A stretch of 64,000 bases of DNA from Oleoguttula mirabilis (lineage: Eukaryota; Ascomycota; Dothideomycetes; Mycosphaerellales; Teratosphaeriaceae), in contig JAVFHQ010000031.1 of NCBI GenBank assembly GCA_035135055.1, positions 248,001 to 312,000 of the forward strand. The letters are read 5' to 3'. The notes under the pieces are model-generated. The model was not told the DNA's origin. It did no database searches and saw nothing but the letters and a program-made list of their open reading frames with translations. Of the stretch, positions 20,836-32,942 are shown piece after piece (within the stretch, counting starts at the first letter, position 1; each line of letters begins with the position of its first letter). The translations under genes and the position numbers were made by a program.

Positions 20836-23292
20836 CTACAGCTGCGCCCGCGTCTGTATGCCCTTCCGCCGTCTACTCCCCTTGCTCTGCACCCCCTCAA
20901 CCTCAGGCACAGCATGCGCAAACAACTCGGCGCCCACCACCTCCACCAAGTTCAGGACCCGCGTCCGCACCGTCGCCCCATCCCTCCGATTCTTCCCCTC
21001 CCGCCGACTTTGACTAATCCGCTCACACAGCTCCCAAAGCTTGCCCTCCGGCTTCAACCTCCCCTCGGCATCCCTCGCCGGCATCCACGCCGCGTCGAGT
21101 CTAACCTTCGGCCCGGCCTTGGCTTCCCGTGAGCGTGTCGTCTGGAATATCCCCTCTTCCTCAGAGCGGCTGAACGCGTTCTTCAGCGCTTCCTTGTTGA
21201 CGGCTTCGAAGTAGGAGAGGTCGCCTTGGTGGTACAACGTCTTGCCCAGCAGCTGCGCCTTGTCTTGCACGGTCTTGAGATCGAGCCACGCCTCCTGGTC
21301 CGGGTAGTCTCGCGGCGGCACGAGCATGAACAAGCTGATGGCGCCGAGCCAGCTCGCTTCTACAAACGGCCAGATGAGGAAGGCGTAGAAGTCGAAGTCC
21401 TCTCGGCCGGAGGCGCGCTCGTCGGGATGGAGCTCCACATACTCGATGTTATCGTTGGATGATACGACATCATCACTATCCCTACGGAAGCAGCTGAGCA
21501 CACGATCCCGCTCCAAACCCATAAGCGTAGTCCGCAGATTCTCTTCCAACGGCGTCGTCGGGAAGATGAACTCCGCCCGGAACAGCTGCGACAAGAAGAA
21601 AACGGTATCGTACAGCTCGCGGTACGACATGCGCTGGCTCTCCGGCCCGCCGCCGAGCTTGACCTTCGTGTACACGGCGGCGCAGACAAGTGCTTGGGAG
21701 ACGAAGAGGTGGATGGTCATGTTGCGGTAGAAGCTGAGCTGGAAGCGATCCTCGGCATAGTACGTCTCCTCCGGCAAGCCCTCCACGCGGCCGACCAGTT
21801 TGGGGCCGAGCACCTCGAGGGCCTTGTCGATGACGGAGACGGTGGTGCTGTTGGCGAAGTGCGCGACGCGGCCGCCCTGCGCGCGGACGCGGTCGCTGAG
21901 CCAGTTGACGCGGCGCACGAGCTCGTGTTTGCCGACGCCGCGGCCGCGGAGGGTGAGGAGGACGGTGCCTACCAGGGCGGTGGGCATGACTACCGAGACG
22001 GCATTGATGTCCGACAGCACTTTGTAGCCCAGCGTGGTCAGCAGCCGGCGCTTGAGGGAGGCGTCGTACATGGTCCCTACACTCGGCGACTTGTGCACCA
22101 AACGCGATTGGTGCTCATCGATGAAACCCCTCAGGCTCCAGGGTTCATGGAACCTGACATCCACCCGTCCCAGCTTGAGCGAAAGCACGCTCGACGCCGA
22201 CAGGAAGCCTGCGAGGTCTTCCTTTGGTTTCGGCTGCCCCAGAAGCTCGCTGACGTACGAGTCGACTTCGATGACTTTGTCGTACTGCGTGCTGACCGGG
22301 CACACAATGGCGTCCTCCACCCGGCCCGACAGTACGCTCTCCAGCAAGAAACTCAGAATGCCGAACTTGGGCTGCAGCAGCTTGCCAGTGCGCGAGCGGC
22401 CGCCCTCGACGAAACACTCAATGTTGTAGCCGTTCTGCAGCAGGGTGTCCATGTATGACTGCACGAGGGTGGTGTACAGCTGGTCATCGCCAAAGGAGCG
22501 GCGGATCCACATGGCGCCTGCGTGCTGGAGGAAAGGGCCGATGACGGGGAAGTTTAGGTTGTCGCCTGCGATGACGGTGGGCAAGGCGAGGCCGAGACGG
22601 TAGCAGATGAGTTGGAGGGAGACATAGTCGACGTGCGAGCGATGACATGGCAGGAAGATAATAGACTGCTTCTTCTTCGCCGCTTCTGCCGCTACGGACC
22701 GTAGCTGCAGCACTTCGTCGCTACTGACGTGGATGCCTTGGTGGTACGCTCGCGTGAGCAGCTGCGTGGTGAGATAGTAGGCCGAGCGAATGAAGTACCG
22801 GCTCTCCATCTTGCATATCATCTTCTCCGTCCACTCGCCCGCCACCTCCCTCAGCTGGCCCTCAATCTCCCGTCTCCGGGCCAGTCGCCGCTTCCTGTGC
22901 TCCTCCTCTTCGCCCTCGAGGCCCTTGGGGCCGAGCAGACCCTCGTGGATCTCCACCTCGACCCTCTTCGCCGCCAGCTCCGCCATCTTGGTCCGCAGTC
23001 TCGCCTGCGCCATGACCATGCCCTTCATGTTCTCGCTGAAGCCCGAGTAGAAGATGTCCTGCCCAATGGGCTGGTCGTAGCTGCGCCATCCTTCGCCCAC
23101 CACGTGCAGCCCCAGCTCCTGTAGCGCATTGATGGGCTCCTGCCTGAAGCGCGCATACGGCTCGAGGAGGGACTGCTCCGGCGAGGACTGGTTCGCGACG
23201 CTGGAGGGGTGGATCTGGATGGTGTTGCCGAGGATGGCGAGGTCTGGAGAGGGGGCGGAGGCGGAGGCGGGCAATGGATTGGTCTTTGACAT
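20836..23292 (-). CDS. PlsB-type glycerol-3-phosphate/DHAP acyltransferase
   Basis: 818 aa, single exon, ATG at 23292 (a TTG four codons upstream is not used). It acylates the sn-1 position of glycerol-3-phosphate or dihydroxyacetone phosphate, the first step of glycerolipid or ether-lipid synthesis. The four acyltransferase blocks are visible: HRSHVDY (catalytic His217 and Asp222), GAMWIRRSF, FVEGGRSRTGK (~294-304) and a VCPVSTQYDKV block. The length and block spacing match the PlsB/GNPAT (DHAPAT) branch and not the fungal ER enzymes of the Gat1/Gat2 type. The last three residues are AQL, which fits the loose PTS1 pattern [SAC]-[KRHQ]-[LM]; human GNPAT is peroxisomal. A peroxisomal location is therefore plausible but inferred. 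No clear membrane helix was found. Confidence 0.88.
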   Translation of the reverse strand: MSKTNPLPASASAPSPDLAILGNTIQIHPSSVANQSSPEQSLLEPYARFRQEPINALQELGLHVVGEGWRSYDQPIGQDIFYSGFSENMKGMVMAQARLRTKMAELAAKRVEVEIHEGLLGPKGLEGEEEEHRKRRLARRREIEGQLREVAGEWTEKMICKMESRYFIRSAYYLTTQLLTRAYHQGIHVSSDEVLQLRSVAAEAAKKKQSIIFLPCHRSHVDYVSLQLICYRLGLALPTVIAGDNLNFPVIGPFLQHAGAMWIRRSFGDDQLYTTLVQSYMDTLLQNGYNIECFVEGGRSRTGKLLQPKFGILSFLLESVLSGRVEDAIVCPVSTQYDKVIEVDSYVSELLGQPKPKEDLAGFLSASSVLSLKLGRVDVRFHEPWSLRGFIDEHQSRLVHKSPSVGTMYDASLKRRLLTTLGYKVLSDINAVSVVMPTALVGTVLLTLRGRGVGKHELVRRVNWLSDRVRAQGGRVAHFANSTTVSVIDKALEVLGPKLVGRVEGLPEETYYAEDRFQLSFYRNMTIHLFVSQALVCAAVYTKVKLGGGPESQRMSYRELYDTVFFLSQLFRAEFIFPTTPLEENLRTTLMGLERDRVLSCFRRDSDDVVSSNDNIEYVELHPDERASGREDFDFYAFLIWPFVEASWLGAISLFMLVPPRDYPDQEAWLDLKTVQDKAQLLGKTLYHQGDLSYFEAVNKEALKNAFSRSEEEGIFQTTRSREAKAGPKVRLDAAWMPARDAEGRLKPEGKLWELCERISQSRREGKNRRDGATVRTRVLNLVEVVGAELFAHAVPEVEGVQSKGSRRRKGIQTRAQL

Positions 23293-23597
23293 GTTGGCGC
23301 TCAACGGCTGTGCTATATGAGCTTTGCTGTCTCCATGCTCACTCTACACTCTAGCCCTGCCGGTTAATATGCCAGAACAGGAGCACCGGAGAACGGGCTC
23401 GTCGTCGATGCTCCAGTACCACTTCAATAGAGTGGCAGTGGTGGTGGTAGTGCTTGTGTGACCGGATCTGTAGCGCACGAGAACGCACACATAGCATTGC
23501 TTGATCTACATCACCCCGACTTAGCGATAGTACCAAGCCGAGGTAAAAAGTGGATAAGCTTATAGTGGTACTTTTATCTCGTACACGGAGTAGGTCT

Positions 23598-23639
23598 CTT
23601 GGAGTACCTTAGGTATCCGTCTAGGTCGGGTACTCCAAG
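23598..23639. repeat. 11-bp inverted repeat with 20-nt loop
   Basis: CTTGGAGTACC at 23598-23608 is matched by its exact reverse complement at 23629-23639. It lies in the AT-richer island upstream of both flanking genes. It could be a mobile-element remnant, a dyad binding site or chance. Confidence 0.6.
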
Positions 23640-24409
23640 TCCAAATTTATTATCAATAACGTCCTCCTTACCCACGTATGATCTCCTTGTTTCCTACGAG
23701 GTAAATATGCGCACCACGTTGTCTAGGTAGTTTGCTGGCGCAAATTCCGGTCACGACAGGAACGGTCTAAAATGACCATGTACAGTGTACTCGGCCCGGC
23801 CATTGCGAAGTGTCTGAACCTCCCATGGGCAGTCTCGTTCACGCATGCTGCTTTCCGCCTCAGGAGATATCATTACAACGCCGATGTAGGTTCGCTTGAG
23901 GAGTCGAGAAACCATCAGTGCTGCGGGCCTGCCACAGCCCATGAATTCAGTTGCAATCTGCAGGCGTCAGCCATTCAACGATCGAGCCTTTCTGGCCTTG
24001 AGCGTTACCATTGGCCGTATCTCGAGGTCGCGTCCTTCACTCAGCTAGGGCTGTACGACGTTTCCCTCATGTACGTACGGCACGGAAGTAGGTATGTTCC
24101 GAACGCATCTCCGTAAGGCCAAGGCTTTAAGTTCAGGGGAGCAAGCTCAAACGCATGCCATGTGATGGTGTGATCTCATTGTTCGGTACTCTGCCGCTCT
24201 GTGTACCAGACTGCCGCTCTCGGCTCTGGAGTTTGTACTTCTGCGGTCCTGCGGACCTGCGGAGTCTGCGCTGCGCCTCAAGTGTTATGCATTAGTCGAA
24301 ATCGGACACTGAGCCGTGAAACTTGAACCCGCAACTTGAAAGTTGAGTGCTCGGTGAATTTTGCACTGGGAGAATGAAGGTTGAGCCTTTGAGGGCCGCA
24401 GAATTTAGA

Positions 24410-24465
24410 AGAGGGGCGGCCTGCAGCCTGCAGGCTGCAGCAGTGCAGCAGTGCGCTGCAGGTAC
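24410..24465. repeat. CTGCAG-rich simple repeat
   Basis: Overlapping copies of CTGCAG/GCAGTGCAG-type units, partly self-complementary. It appears to be a short local expansion with no coding role. Confidence 0.5.
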
Positions 24466-25531
24466 GGCTCGATACCTTGGTACATTAGTGTCGACATCCC
24501 CAATCTTCAAGATCCGTAGGGCTGAAGTACACGTTGCGATGTCAGGTCGAAAGCTGGGCGCGGCGGGTCGTGGAAGCAGACAGAGAGCGTGCGGTGTGAG
24601 GTACTGACGAGGTCGAGAACGAGCCTAGTAGGCGCGTTAAAGATGGTCGTTGGAAGAGAGTCTATGCTTCCTGTCGGGTCAGAAGGCTTGTGGAGGGTGG
24701 TGTGGAGGGTGTTAGACTGTGACTGTTGAGATTATCCCTCAGATATTCGACATTTCGCTACATGGATAGCAATGCATAGAGGCTCATTGTCCGCGTCGCC
24801 TGCTCTTTATTACGCGGCAGTTTCATTACCATTGCCAATCTAGGTATGCGTGAGGTACCTACCCCGAGTCCCATCGTTGTAGGAGGCACCGAGGCACCGT
24901 CTGCGGCTGTACACTGTGCCGTGATTGGTGAGTTCATCAGACTTTCAGTAAATCATCTTCGGGCTAGCCGCGGCCGGGCCGACAGCCATCCGCAACCCTC
25001 ACGGCCGGCATCTTTCTTTAGTTGATCGGAATATCAGGGCATCGATTCATCAAGCAAATTGGAGGTCCGCTGAGCCTGCAACCCCTGCCTCCAAGATGAG
25101 TCGCGTTGTAGTCAGCGACACTCCCTCCCACGCTGGGTTCTTGCGCCATTTCCTTCGTGTCAGCACCACCGCCGCCGACCAGCTAGCACGGCGGAACGGA
25201 CTCCTCAAAGTAGGCTTGTGGTGATCGACGCCCGCGTTGACTCTGACTCGTTCGCCTTGTTGCTCGCGCAGCCCCAAACACGAGATTATTACTGGGCACC
25301 CTGCGCTGGCACCCCGGCAGCTCGATGCACCATTGCGCGTTTCAAACACGACTCACGAAACCTATCACACATTCCAGAAGTTCGGGGGGAAAGCTTAAAG
25401 ATAGGGTTTAAGAGACATCGCAGATTCGCAGCTGCGGAGTGCCTCGCTAACGCGGGCGGACTTCGATCCTGGTCGCCGCGCGTGGGCGCGACCGGAACCA
25501 GCACGCAGGGGCAGGACAACACCGCGCCGCG

Positions 25532-28500
25532 ATGGACTCGATGCCTCCGCCGCCTGGCTCCACATCACCCCCGACATCACCAGCGCCAGGTGCTGCCGGC
25601 CACCACCGAGGACCTTCGGCGCCGACCATGCAACGCGCCAAACGCAGTTCGAGTCGCATCACCGACGGCGCGACCAGCCGATTGAGCGACGATGATACGA
25701 GGACCGCGGTCAAAGTTGGTACGCGGCACTGCATGGCGACGCCGCGCGATCCGGAACATCACTGACGAGAACTACAGCCGTTCGTGTGCGACCTCCCCTC
25801 AACCCTTCCGACCCCGGCTTCGACCTGATCCCGCAGCGATTCCGCGAGAGCACGTGCGATGTGCCCACCCCGACCAGCCTCTCCGTGCAGTCACCGCAAG
25901 GCAAGAAGCTGTTCGTCTTCGATCGCGTGTTCGACGAGAGCACCTCGCAAGAGCCGATATGGGACTACCTGAGCGACAGCGTAACCTCCTTCATCAAAGG
26001 CTACAATGTCTCCATTCTTGCCTACGGCCAGTCTGGCTCCGGCAAATCCTACACCATGGGCACATCGGGTCCGGAAGACCAGCACGACACAAACGTCATG
26101 GGCATCGTGCCTCGAGCGGCGCGTGCGCTTTTTGAGAGCTTGCATGGCGCTCCACCACGGCACACTGGAATCCAGACCCCGAAGCGATACTCCACGCAGG
26201 CTCTACCCACGTTGGGCAGTCTTGCAAAGAGTGCTGCGGCGGGCAAGAGCTGGGAGCTCAAAGCAACCTATGTCGAGATTTACAACGAACAGCTGCGGGA
26301 TCTGCTGGTTCCGGAGCACGTACCGCAAGCCGACCGCCCGCAGGTCGCTATAAGAGAAGACACAAAGGGTCGCATACTGCTGACCGGCCTATACCAGGTC
26401 GCCATCAACTCCGTGGACGACCTTCTGAGCGCGCTCAACTTCGGATCCTCCATCCGGCAAACAGATGCGACAGCGATCAATGCGCGGTCGTCGCGCTCTC
26501 ATGCCGTGTTCAGTCTGAATCTGGTGCAGAAGCGGAGCGATAGGCCCGGATCGCCACCAATGACTGAGAAGCGTATGTCCGTGCCTATCGATGCACTCTC
26601 CGGCGCAGAGAACGTGGTCACAATAGATAGCAAGTTACACTTCGTGGATCTTGCCGGTAGCGAGCGTCTGAAGAATACCGGAGCCACTGGCGACCGAGCT
26701 AAAGAAGGCATATCCATCAATGCGGGTCTGGCCAGTCTCGGCAAGGTCATCTCGCAGCTCTCATCGAAACACGGCAACGCGCACATCTCCTACCGAGATT
26801 CACGGCTGACGCGGCTGTTGCAAGATTCGCTTGGCGGCAATGCAATTACATTCATGGTGGCGTGCGTGACTCCAGCTATCTTCCACTTGAGCGAAACCCT
26901 CAACACTGTTCACTACGCGCAGCGGGCCCGAGCGATCCAGAGCAAGCCGGAGATTCAGCAGAGTCATGAGGACAGCGACAAGCAAGCCGCGATTGACAGG
27001 CTTCGGGCTGAGGTGGCGTTCTTGAGGGACCAGATTCGGCACTCTGAGCACTCGGATAGGCGAGGCGTAGGTGAGGATGGCAGGACGGATAGGCTCAAGG
27101 GCCGTGAGGCCGAGCTACACACGCAGCTCATGGACATGCAGGAGAGCTACAACGCCCTCAGCCAGCGACATGGGAAGCTTATTTCCGAGCTGTCGAAGGC
27201 GCGCGAAAGCGATACTGCGGATACACCTCTGCTCCGGGAGGCCATCGGCGAAAATGCGCTTGCGCGAATCAAGCGGTCAAGCTCTTTCGCACAGGCCGTT
27301 GAGCAGATGATCCTGGAATACGAGAAGACGATTCAGACCTTGGAGTCCTCCCTTTCGAAGACAAGGTCGACGCTCTCAAATTCAGAGAGCACGCTACAGG
27401 AGAAAGAGACGCGCATTGCTTACATGGAGACGATTCAGCAACAACTGCAGGCCCGGGTACAGAAGGCCATGGACCGTGAGCAAAGCAACGAATCTTACCT
27501 GCGCGACCTGGAGACACAGATGGAGGGCAGCACATCCGGCGAAGAGAAGAATTCCTCGCTCATTGCTGAGCTACGCAAAGAGTTGACGAGGGTGCGGGAG
27601 ACCGAGGACAGCGCTGAAGACTACATCTCGACGCTGGAGGAGCGCCTGGCTGAGGCAGAGCAAGATCAGGAGATCATGCAGCGTGAGATTGATCGATTGG
27701 AGCATGTTGTGGAGAGACAGCGGAGCATAGGCAGGCTGGACAATCTGCTCGGTGAGCTCGACGGAATCCGGCAAAACGAGCACAGTGTACCCGCTCCACC
27801 TGCGCAGCGCTCGCAACCCTCGCAACCCTCGCAAGCCCAGGAGCCGAAGACCAACGGCATCCTTAGTCGTGAGTCTTACGACCCGTTCAGGCGGAATTCG
27901 AAAGCCCAGAGATCCGATGAGTTCAAGGACGCGGAGAACGAGCAACCTCTACCACACGAGCCCAACGGCCTCAATGAGAGTGAGTCGTCGCTGCCGGACG
28001 AATCTAAAGACATGGACGAGCCTGAGCATGATCGTTCATCGTCCGGCGAGATCATGCGCGCCTCAGCCTTTGCCACCGAAGCGCATAACCCAGCTCAGAC
28101 CGACTTCATGGCGGACAAAGTCGAGAACCTCACACAAGAGATCTTCGACCTGCGCTTCGAGCACGAATCGAACCTCGTCGACTACGACAAGCTGCAGCAG
28201 AAGTACCAGACGGCGCTGGAGACGCTCGCGAAACTGGAGTACGGGAAGGAGACACCGAAGGGCCCCGAGACGCCTACGCCGAGTAGGCCGACTTCTTTTT
28301 TAGCAGACGCGGGGATGAGGGGAGAGGAGAAGGTTGGCATGCGTGGGCAGCCTTCATCCTCGCGGTCTTTGTCGGCGGAGCTGTCATCGCATGGGCAATC
28401 GAGGACTATTGGAGAGCATGAAGAGGTGGAGCGGTATGGCTCAGATAGCGATCAGATCGTGAAAATGGATCAGACCGCTATGCAGGGTGCCGTTGACCCG

Positions 28501-31146
28501 GCTCAGGTGCCTCTTCCGGCTGATGAGCCTGATATGCACAAGGAGTTGGAGCTTATGAGGAGGTTGCACGCAGAGAAGGAGGTCTCTGTCGTCGAGCTGA
28601 CCAACAACTACAAGAGCCTAGCAGACAGGCACGAGTCGACACTTGCACAAGTCGAAAGCTTGAAGCAGGAGGTGCAGAGAGCGCACAACGCGTTCCGACC
28701 TGCATCACCTGGCTTCAACAAGGCCGCTTTTAGGAGGAAGTCGGACGACATTCTGCATGCGAACAGCGATCGTGCCTCGAGGTCTTTTGCGTCACTCAAG
28801 AACATTGCACTGGATCGTTTCGAGTCAGACCCGGACACGCGACAGAACTTCGAGCTGAATCTCAGCACGATCATGACGGAGCTGCACGGCAGAACGGAGC
28901 GGGCTTATGCCCTTGAGGCCGAGCTGGGGACTGTCCGGAAGGAGTTCGAGGGCAAGCAGACCATCATTGCTGGCCTGACAAGGGAGCGGTCCGCCCTGGC
29001 CGCTTCTTCTGGCGTCGACTTCTCGGTTGTCGGCCAGATGCGCGATCAGCTTGTGGAAAGCGAAAACCAGATCCGGTCGTTGCACGAGCGGAATGCCGAG
29101 ATGGAGAAGGAATTCCAGAGCCAGATTGAGACCCTGAAGACCAGTCTCACGGAGCACCAGAATACTGCGGCTACACCAAGCGACCAGCTCCCGACGCCAA
29201 GCGATGACCACTTGTCGCACATGCCTGGTGACTTCCCGCAGACGCCTGCCCTTGAGTCAGTATTGTCACGCGAGCTCGGCACTGGACAGGCCATGGCGGG
29301 TGCGACCAAAGGCCAGAGGGGTAGCGAGCAGGCCGACGACATTGCGCGCCTGCAAGGTGAGCTTGCGGCTTGGGAGACGAAGCACCAAGATGCGATGGGC
29401 TCAATGAAGGCTTCGGAGGGCAAGCTGCTGAACACCATCGCAGACCTTGAGGCGTCGATGCGCGAGGCTGAGAAGGGCGCTGGCTCAAACGATAGGGCAG
29501 CTCCGGCTGCCGAGGCCACTGCGGCTGCTGCAGTCTTCGAGGAGGAGCGCGCCAAGCACCGACAGGTCATCGACACGCTTCAGAAGGAAGTTGATCAACA
29601 CAAGAGCACATCTACTAGCCACGTGACGAAGCTTGAGCAGCTCGAGCAGTCATATGCCAACATTCTGCAGCAGGTTGACGAAGACTCCAAATCGCACGAC
29701 CTTTCGCACAAGGAGCTCAAGACGCACAAGGACCTTGTTTCAAGTCTGGAGAACCAATTGCAAGTGCACAAGTCAGCCATAACCATGCACCAGGAGACGT
29801 TGGAGTCACTGCAGTCGTCTCACAGCAAGGAGATGACCGACCTGAAGACCTCGATGGACGGTGCTGAGAAGGAATCTACAGAGCGACACGCCGCGCTTGA
29901 GGAGCACCACACTCTGGTTATCCAAAATATGGAGGCAGACCTCAAAAGTGCACAAGGCCAGGTCAGTGGTCTGTTGCGGAGCGCCTCATCTGCGCTTGGG
30001 TACGAGACCGATGCTACTCAAATTCACTCTCAGATCAAGGGCTTGGTTGAGGAAGGCAAGGAGCTTCACACGAGGCATCTCAAGACCACGAATGAGCTCA
30101 AGCTTGTGCAAGAGGAGCTGCAGAATGCCCTCAACCACACCGTCGTTCTGGAGAACAAGACTGGCGAGCTCAAGATGCTCAACGAGGAGGCTCTGCTCAA
30201 CATGAAGAAGGTCAATGATAAGGAGAAGAAGAGCGCGAGGCTGGTCGAGGAGCTCGAGGAGCAGCTGAACAATAACTTCGACTCACACCAACAGGCCAAT
30301 CATCGCCTGTCCACCATGCAGTCCGAGACCGTACAAGCGCGCATGGAGATCGAGAGGGATTTGGAGGATCAGAAGCTGAGGAACAACCTTCTCGAGGTAC
30401 ATGATCAATCTTCCCAGCATTTCGAAATTACATCCACTGACATGCTCCAGCAACAAATCGCGACACTAAAACGCCAATCGATGACTTCGAACTCCTCCGC
30501 CCTCAACTTCAACCGCGAGTCGCTCTCTCCTGAGGCGGCCGCGATCGCACTCGCCAGATCAGGCTCGCAAACGTCAACGCGCAAATCTGGCGCTCCAGTG
30601 GTCTTGCCGAACCCGCCGCCATCCATTCCGCTTCCACCACTCCCAGGCACACCCGGCTCGTCCCTGATCACGGCGACACCACCAATGCCCAATGGCCTGG
30701 AGCGGGCAACCTCTCCAACTCAGCGTGCTGCTTCTCCCGTCACTAGCGTCTCGCCGCCCGGCTCACGGCACGCCTCCAAGGATGTTGGTCCGAGCATGTC
30801 GCAGCTCGTGGAGGAGCAGGAGGCTCGCATCCGCACGATTGAAAAGCACCTCTTCGCCGAGAAGCAGCTCACGGCGACGTTGGAAGAGGCACTGGTCGAC
30901 CTCGAGACGTCGGCTAACCGTACCAAGTCGGAGATGGACAATTGGCGGAAGAAGTGCACCACGCTCGAGGATGAGATGGTCGGCTTGCGCAAAGACCGCA
31001 CCAACTCCCGAGCCAGCTTGCAGGCTGTGGAGGAAGAGCGCGAGATGCGTTTGCGCGCCGAGAGGGCACGGCAAGCGCTCGAGCAGCGCATGATGGAGCT
31101 CAACGCCACCAAGAAGAAGAAGAAGAGTGCGCTGAACTGCTTCTAA
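25532..31146 (+). CDS. Kinesin-4-like motor protein
   Basis: Two exons, 25532-25718 and 25778-31146 (59-nt intron, donor GTACGC, CTGAC branch, CTACAG acceptor), giving 1851 aa. The join restores the classic VKVAVRVRPPL motor start. The motor domain (~60-435) has the P-loop GQSGSGKS (146-153), switch I NARSSRSHAVF (~297) and switch II DLAGSER (353-359), all intact, then the neck region and a very long coiled-coil tail (~440 to ~1640, broken by acidic/Ser-Pro linkers). The wording around switch II (LKNTGATGDRAKEGI and LLQDSLGGN) is closest to the KIF4/KIF21 group. It moves on microtubules using ATP; roles in fungi include microtubule dynamics or transport. The tail ends in a lysine run followed by a Cys-Phe terminus. 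Assignment to kinesin-4 is by eye; kinesin family itself is certain. Confidence 0.95.
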
Positions 31147-31542
31147 AAGCAATCACTGCGCGTCGTCCCCACCAAATGTACAATATGGGCGCTCATTTGA
31201 GGCGGGCTGATTTCCTTGGGTTTGTGCCGCGGACGGCCAGCAACGATTCCAAAGAGGTGTGCATATAGCGAGCGTTTGGGATAAAAAGCGCTGGGGCGCT
31301 GGGGTGATTGTTTTCCTTGAGAGCTGGCATTGCAATTGCAGCTGCGGCGCGTCCAGGCGGCATTGAGTGATTTTCATAAATACCCATTCGCGGCAGAGTT
31401 ATTGACGCAGGAGGTAGCCTAGCTTCCTTGAACATGTGTACAAACATTATTGTGTAATACCTATCATACTTCCTCTACTTGCCTGGCTGTCGAATGTGCA
31501 CCACTTGTACGGCGATAACCTAAGTAAAGATCGTGAGCCCAG
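31147..31542. other. Intergenic between convergent genes
   Basis: 396 bases between the kinesin stop and the Bcd1 stop. It holds 3' UTRs; nothing else seen. Confidence 0.6.
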
Positions 31543-32942
31543 TCAAGTGCGTACATCACGCTTGAGCATGTCCAAGATGCTCTGCGCATCGAGCTCTTCT
31601 GTCTCCGTCGGCGGTTGCGCGCTGCTTGTCGCTGACACAAGTCTTGTACTGCCACTTGCCCGAAAAAGCTCTTGCTGCTCCGCGTCTTCGCCACGCCTAG
31701 ACCTGACGTAGTCCTGATGCAGCACGAAACCTTCTGGCAGGGCATCCTTCGGAGCGTCCAAGACCACGATACTGGGGTACTCCTGGACGACCTGGTCGCG
31801 GAGACACTCGGTCAGTGTTGCTTCCGAGCGTAGCGGGACGACGACTTTGGATGCAGATGATGTTGCAGGCTTCAAAAGGTAGAAGTGAAGCTCTCGTCCG
31901 ACACGCACTGTCTCGCTCGCACTTGCGTCGGCTTGTTGCTCTTCGTCCTGTGCCAGAACAGTCGGAGATTCTCTTGCGGCGGTTTGCGGGACAACAGACT
32001 CGTGCTCGTCGAGCGCCAGTAGTTGCGTGGCGTCCAAGTTGGCAATCCTCTTCTCATCTTTGAGCGCGGTCTGCACTTTGGTTTCCAACATAGCACCCGT
32101 TAATGTCGTGACCCGCTCGATGTCAGACTGCGCAGAAGGGTCGGTACCAGTCGCGTCTGCTAGCGCATCACTTGCACTGTGCTCTGGCATGACTGCTGTG
32201 GTGTGCGCAATTACAAGTTCGCTCTCCCCAAGTGCGTGTATCTGCTCGCTCGGATCCGCTTCGTTTCGCTTGCGCTTGCTCCCCTTTGGTTTGCGCATAT
32301 TGCTGTACTTCTCCAGTAGGTGGGTCTCGTACATACTAGCCACCGCATCACTTTCGGCGCAGTCATGGCGGAGCATGTGGTCTCCGGCACCGGTGATCCA
32401 TTCGACGGTCCACACGATCCTGTTGCTCTTCGTGGGCCGTGTTTGGTTCGACTTTTGTCTGCTCATGCCCTTTGGGGCATGTTCAACTGTGATGCGATTT
32501 TCCACAAGGTACCTTTGCAAGGCGCTGTCTAACCGCCACCCACGAGCAACATTCCTTGAGGTAGATTTTCCAACACCAACACCGCGATCTCTCGCGTCTT
32601 GACTTGCATTGTCAATGCTTCGCTCTACAGTCTTGAGGTAGTTATAGTCACGATCCAGCCCGGAAGGTGTAGCCACCTGATTCTTCTTCAGATACGCAGC
32701 AGGGTCTCGCTTGCCGCTGCACGAGGCTCGTTGCTGATGCTTCTGGTAGCAAGGAAGCGAACACGTCTGTGTCCTGCACCTTGGGCAGCGGTATTTGGGC
32801 TTCTCAGTATAGCTAAGACTTGTTAGCCAGGCGTGACGTTGAGGTCGATGGTAGGCAAGAGCAAGCAATGGACTGGACGTTACGTGAGTGGCACAACCTA
32901 CCATACGCTGCAGAGTTCTGATAGTAGAGCTTGGTCGTCCAT
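31543..32942 (-). CDS. BCD1: Box C/D snoRNP assembly protein Bcd1 (zf-HIT)
   Basis: Two exons: 32942-32902 (41 nt) and 32812-31543, joined across an 89-nt intron (donor GTAGGT, CTAAC branch, TTAG acceptor); 436 aa. The intron splits the codon for Cys14. After splicing, the N-terminus is a complete HIT zinc finger: Cys11, Cys14, Cys23, Cys26, Cys31, Cys35, His39 and Cys45. It is followed by the YLKK and GLDRDYNYLKTVERSID segments typical of Bcd1/ZNHIT6. Bcd1 is a nuclear factor needed for box C/D snoRNA accumulation, and so for rRNA methylation. The C-terminal half has a region (FYLLKPAT to LDAPKDALPEGF) that fits the Bcd1 fold and then an acidic tail. Length is ordinary for fungi. Confidence 0.92.

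Larger units (their letters stand above)
23293..25531. other. No gene supported; AT-richer island and simple repeats
   Basis: A 2.2-kb stretch between divergent genes. About 23520-23760 is more AT-rich than its surroundings and holds a perfect 11-bp inverted repeat. Around 24180-24275 and 24410-24465 there are clustered short CTGC/CTGCAG-type repeats. The last ~400 bases should be the kinesin promoter. No coding signal seen. Confidence 0.45.

Noticed and set aside
24290..24370. tRNA-like B box (GGTTCAAGT) on the minus strand
   Set aside because: No A box at the right distance and no cloverleaf can be drawn; the same holds for a similar string near 46705.
25532..25765. 77-aa ORF as a separate small gene
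   Set aside because: It is the first exon of the kinesin: splicing at 25718/25778 restores the motor start, and the rest of the ORF is intron.
31120..31146. CAAX-type prenylation of the kinesin
   Set aside because: The Cys is the second last residue and not the fourth from the end, so it is not a CAAX box.
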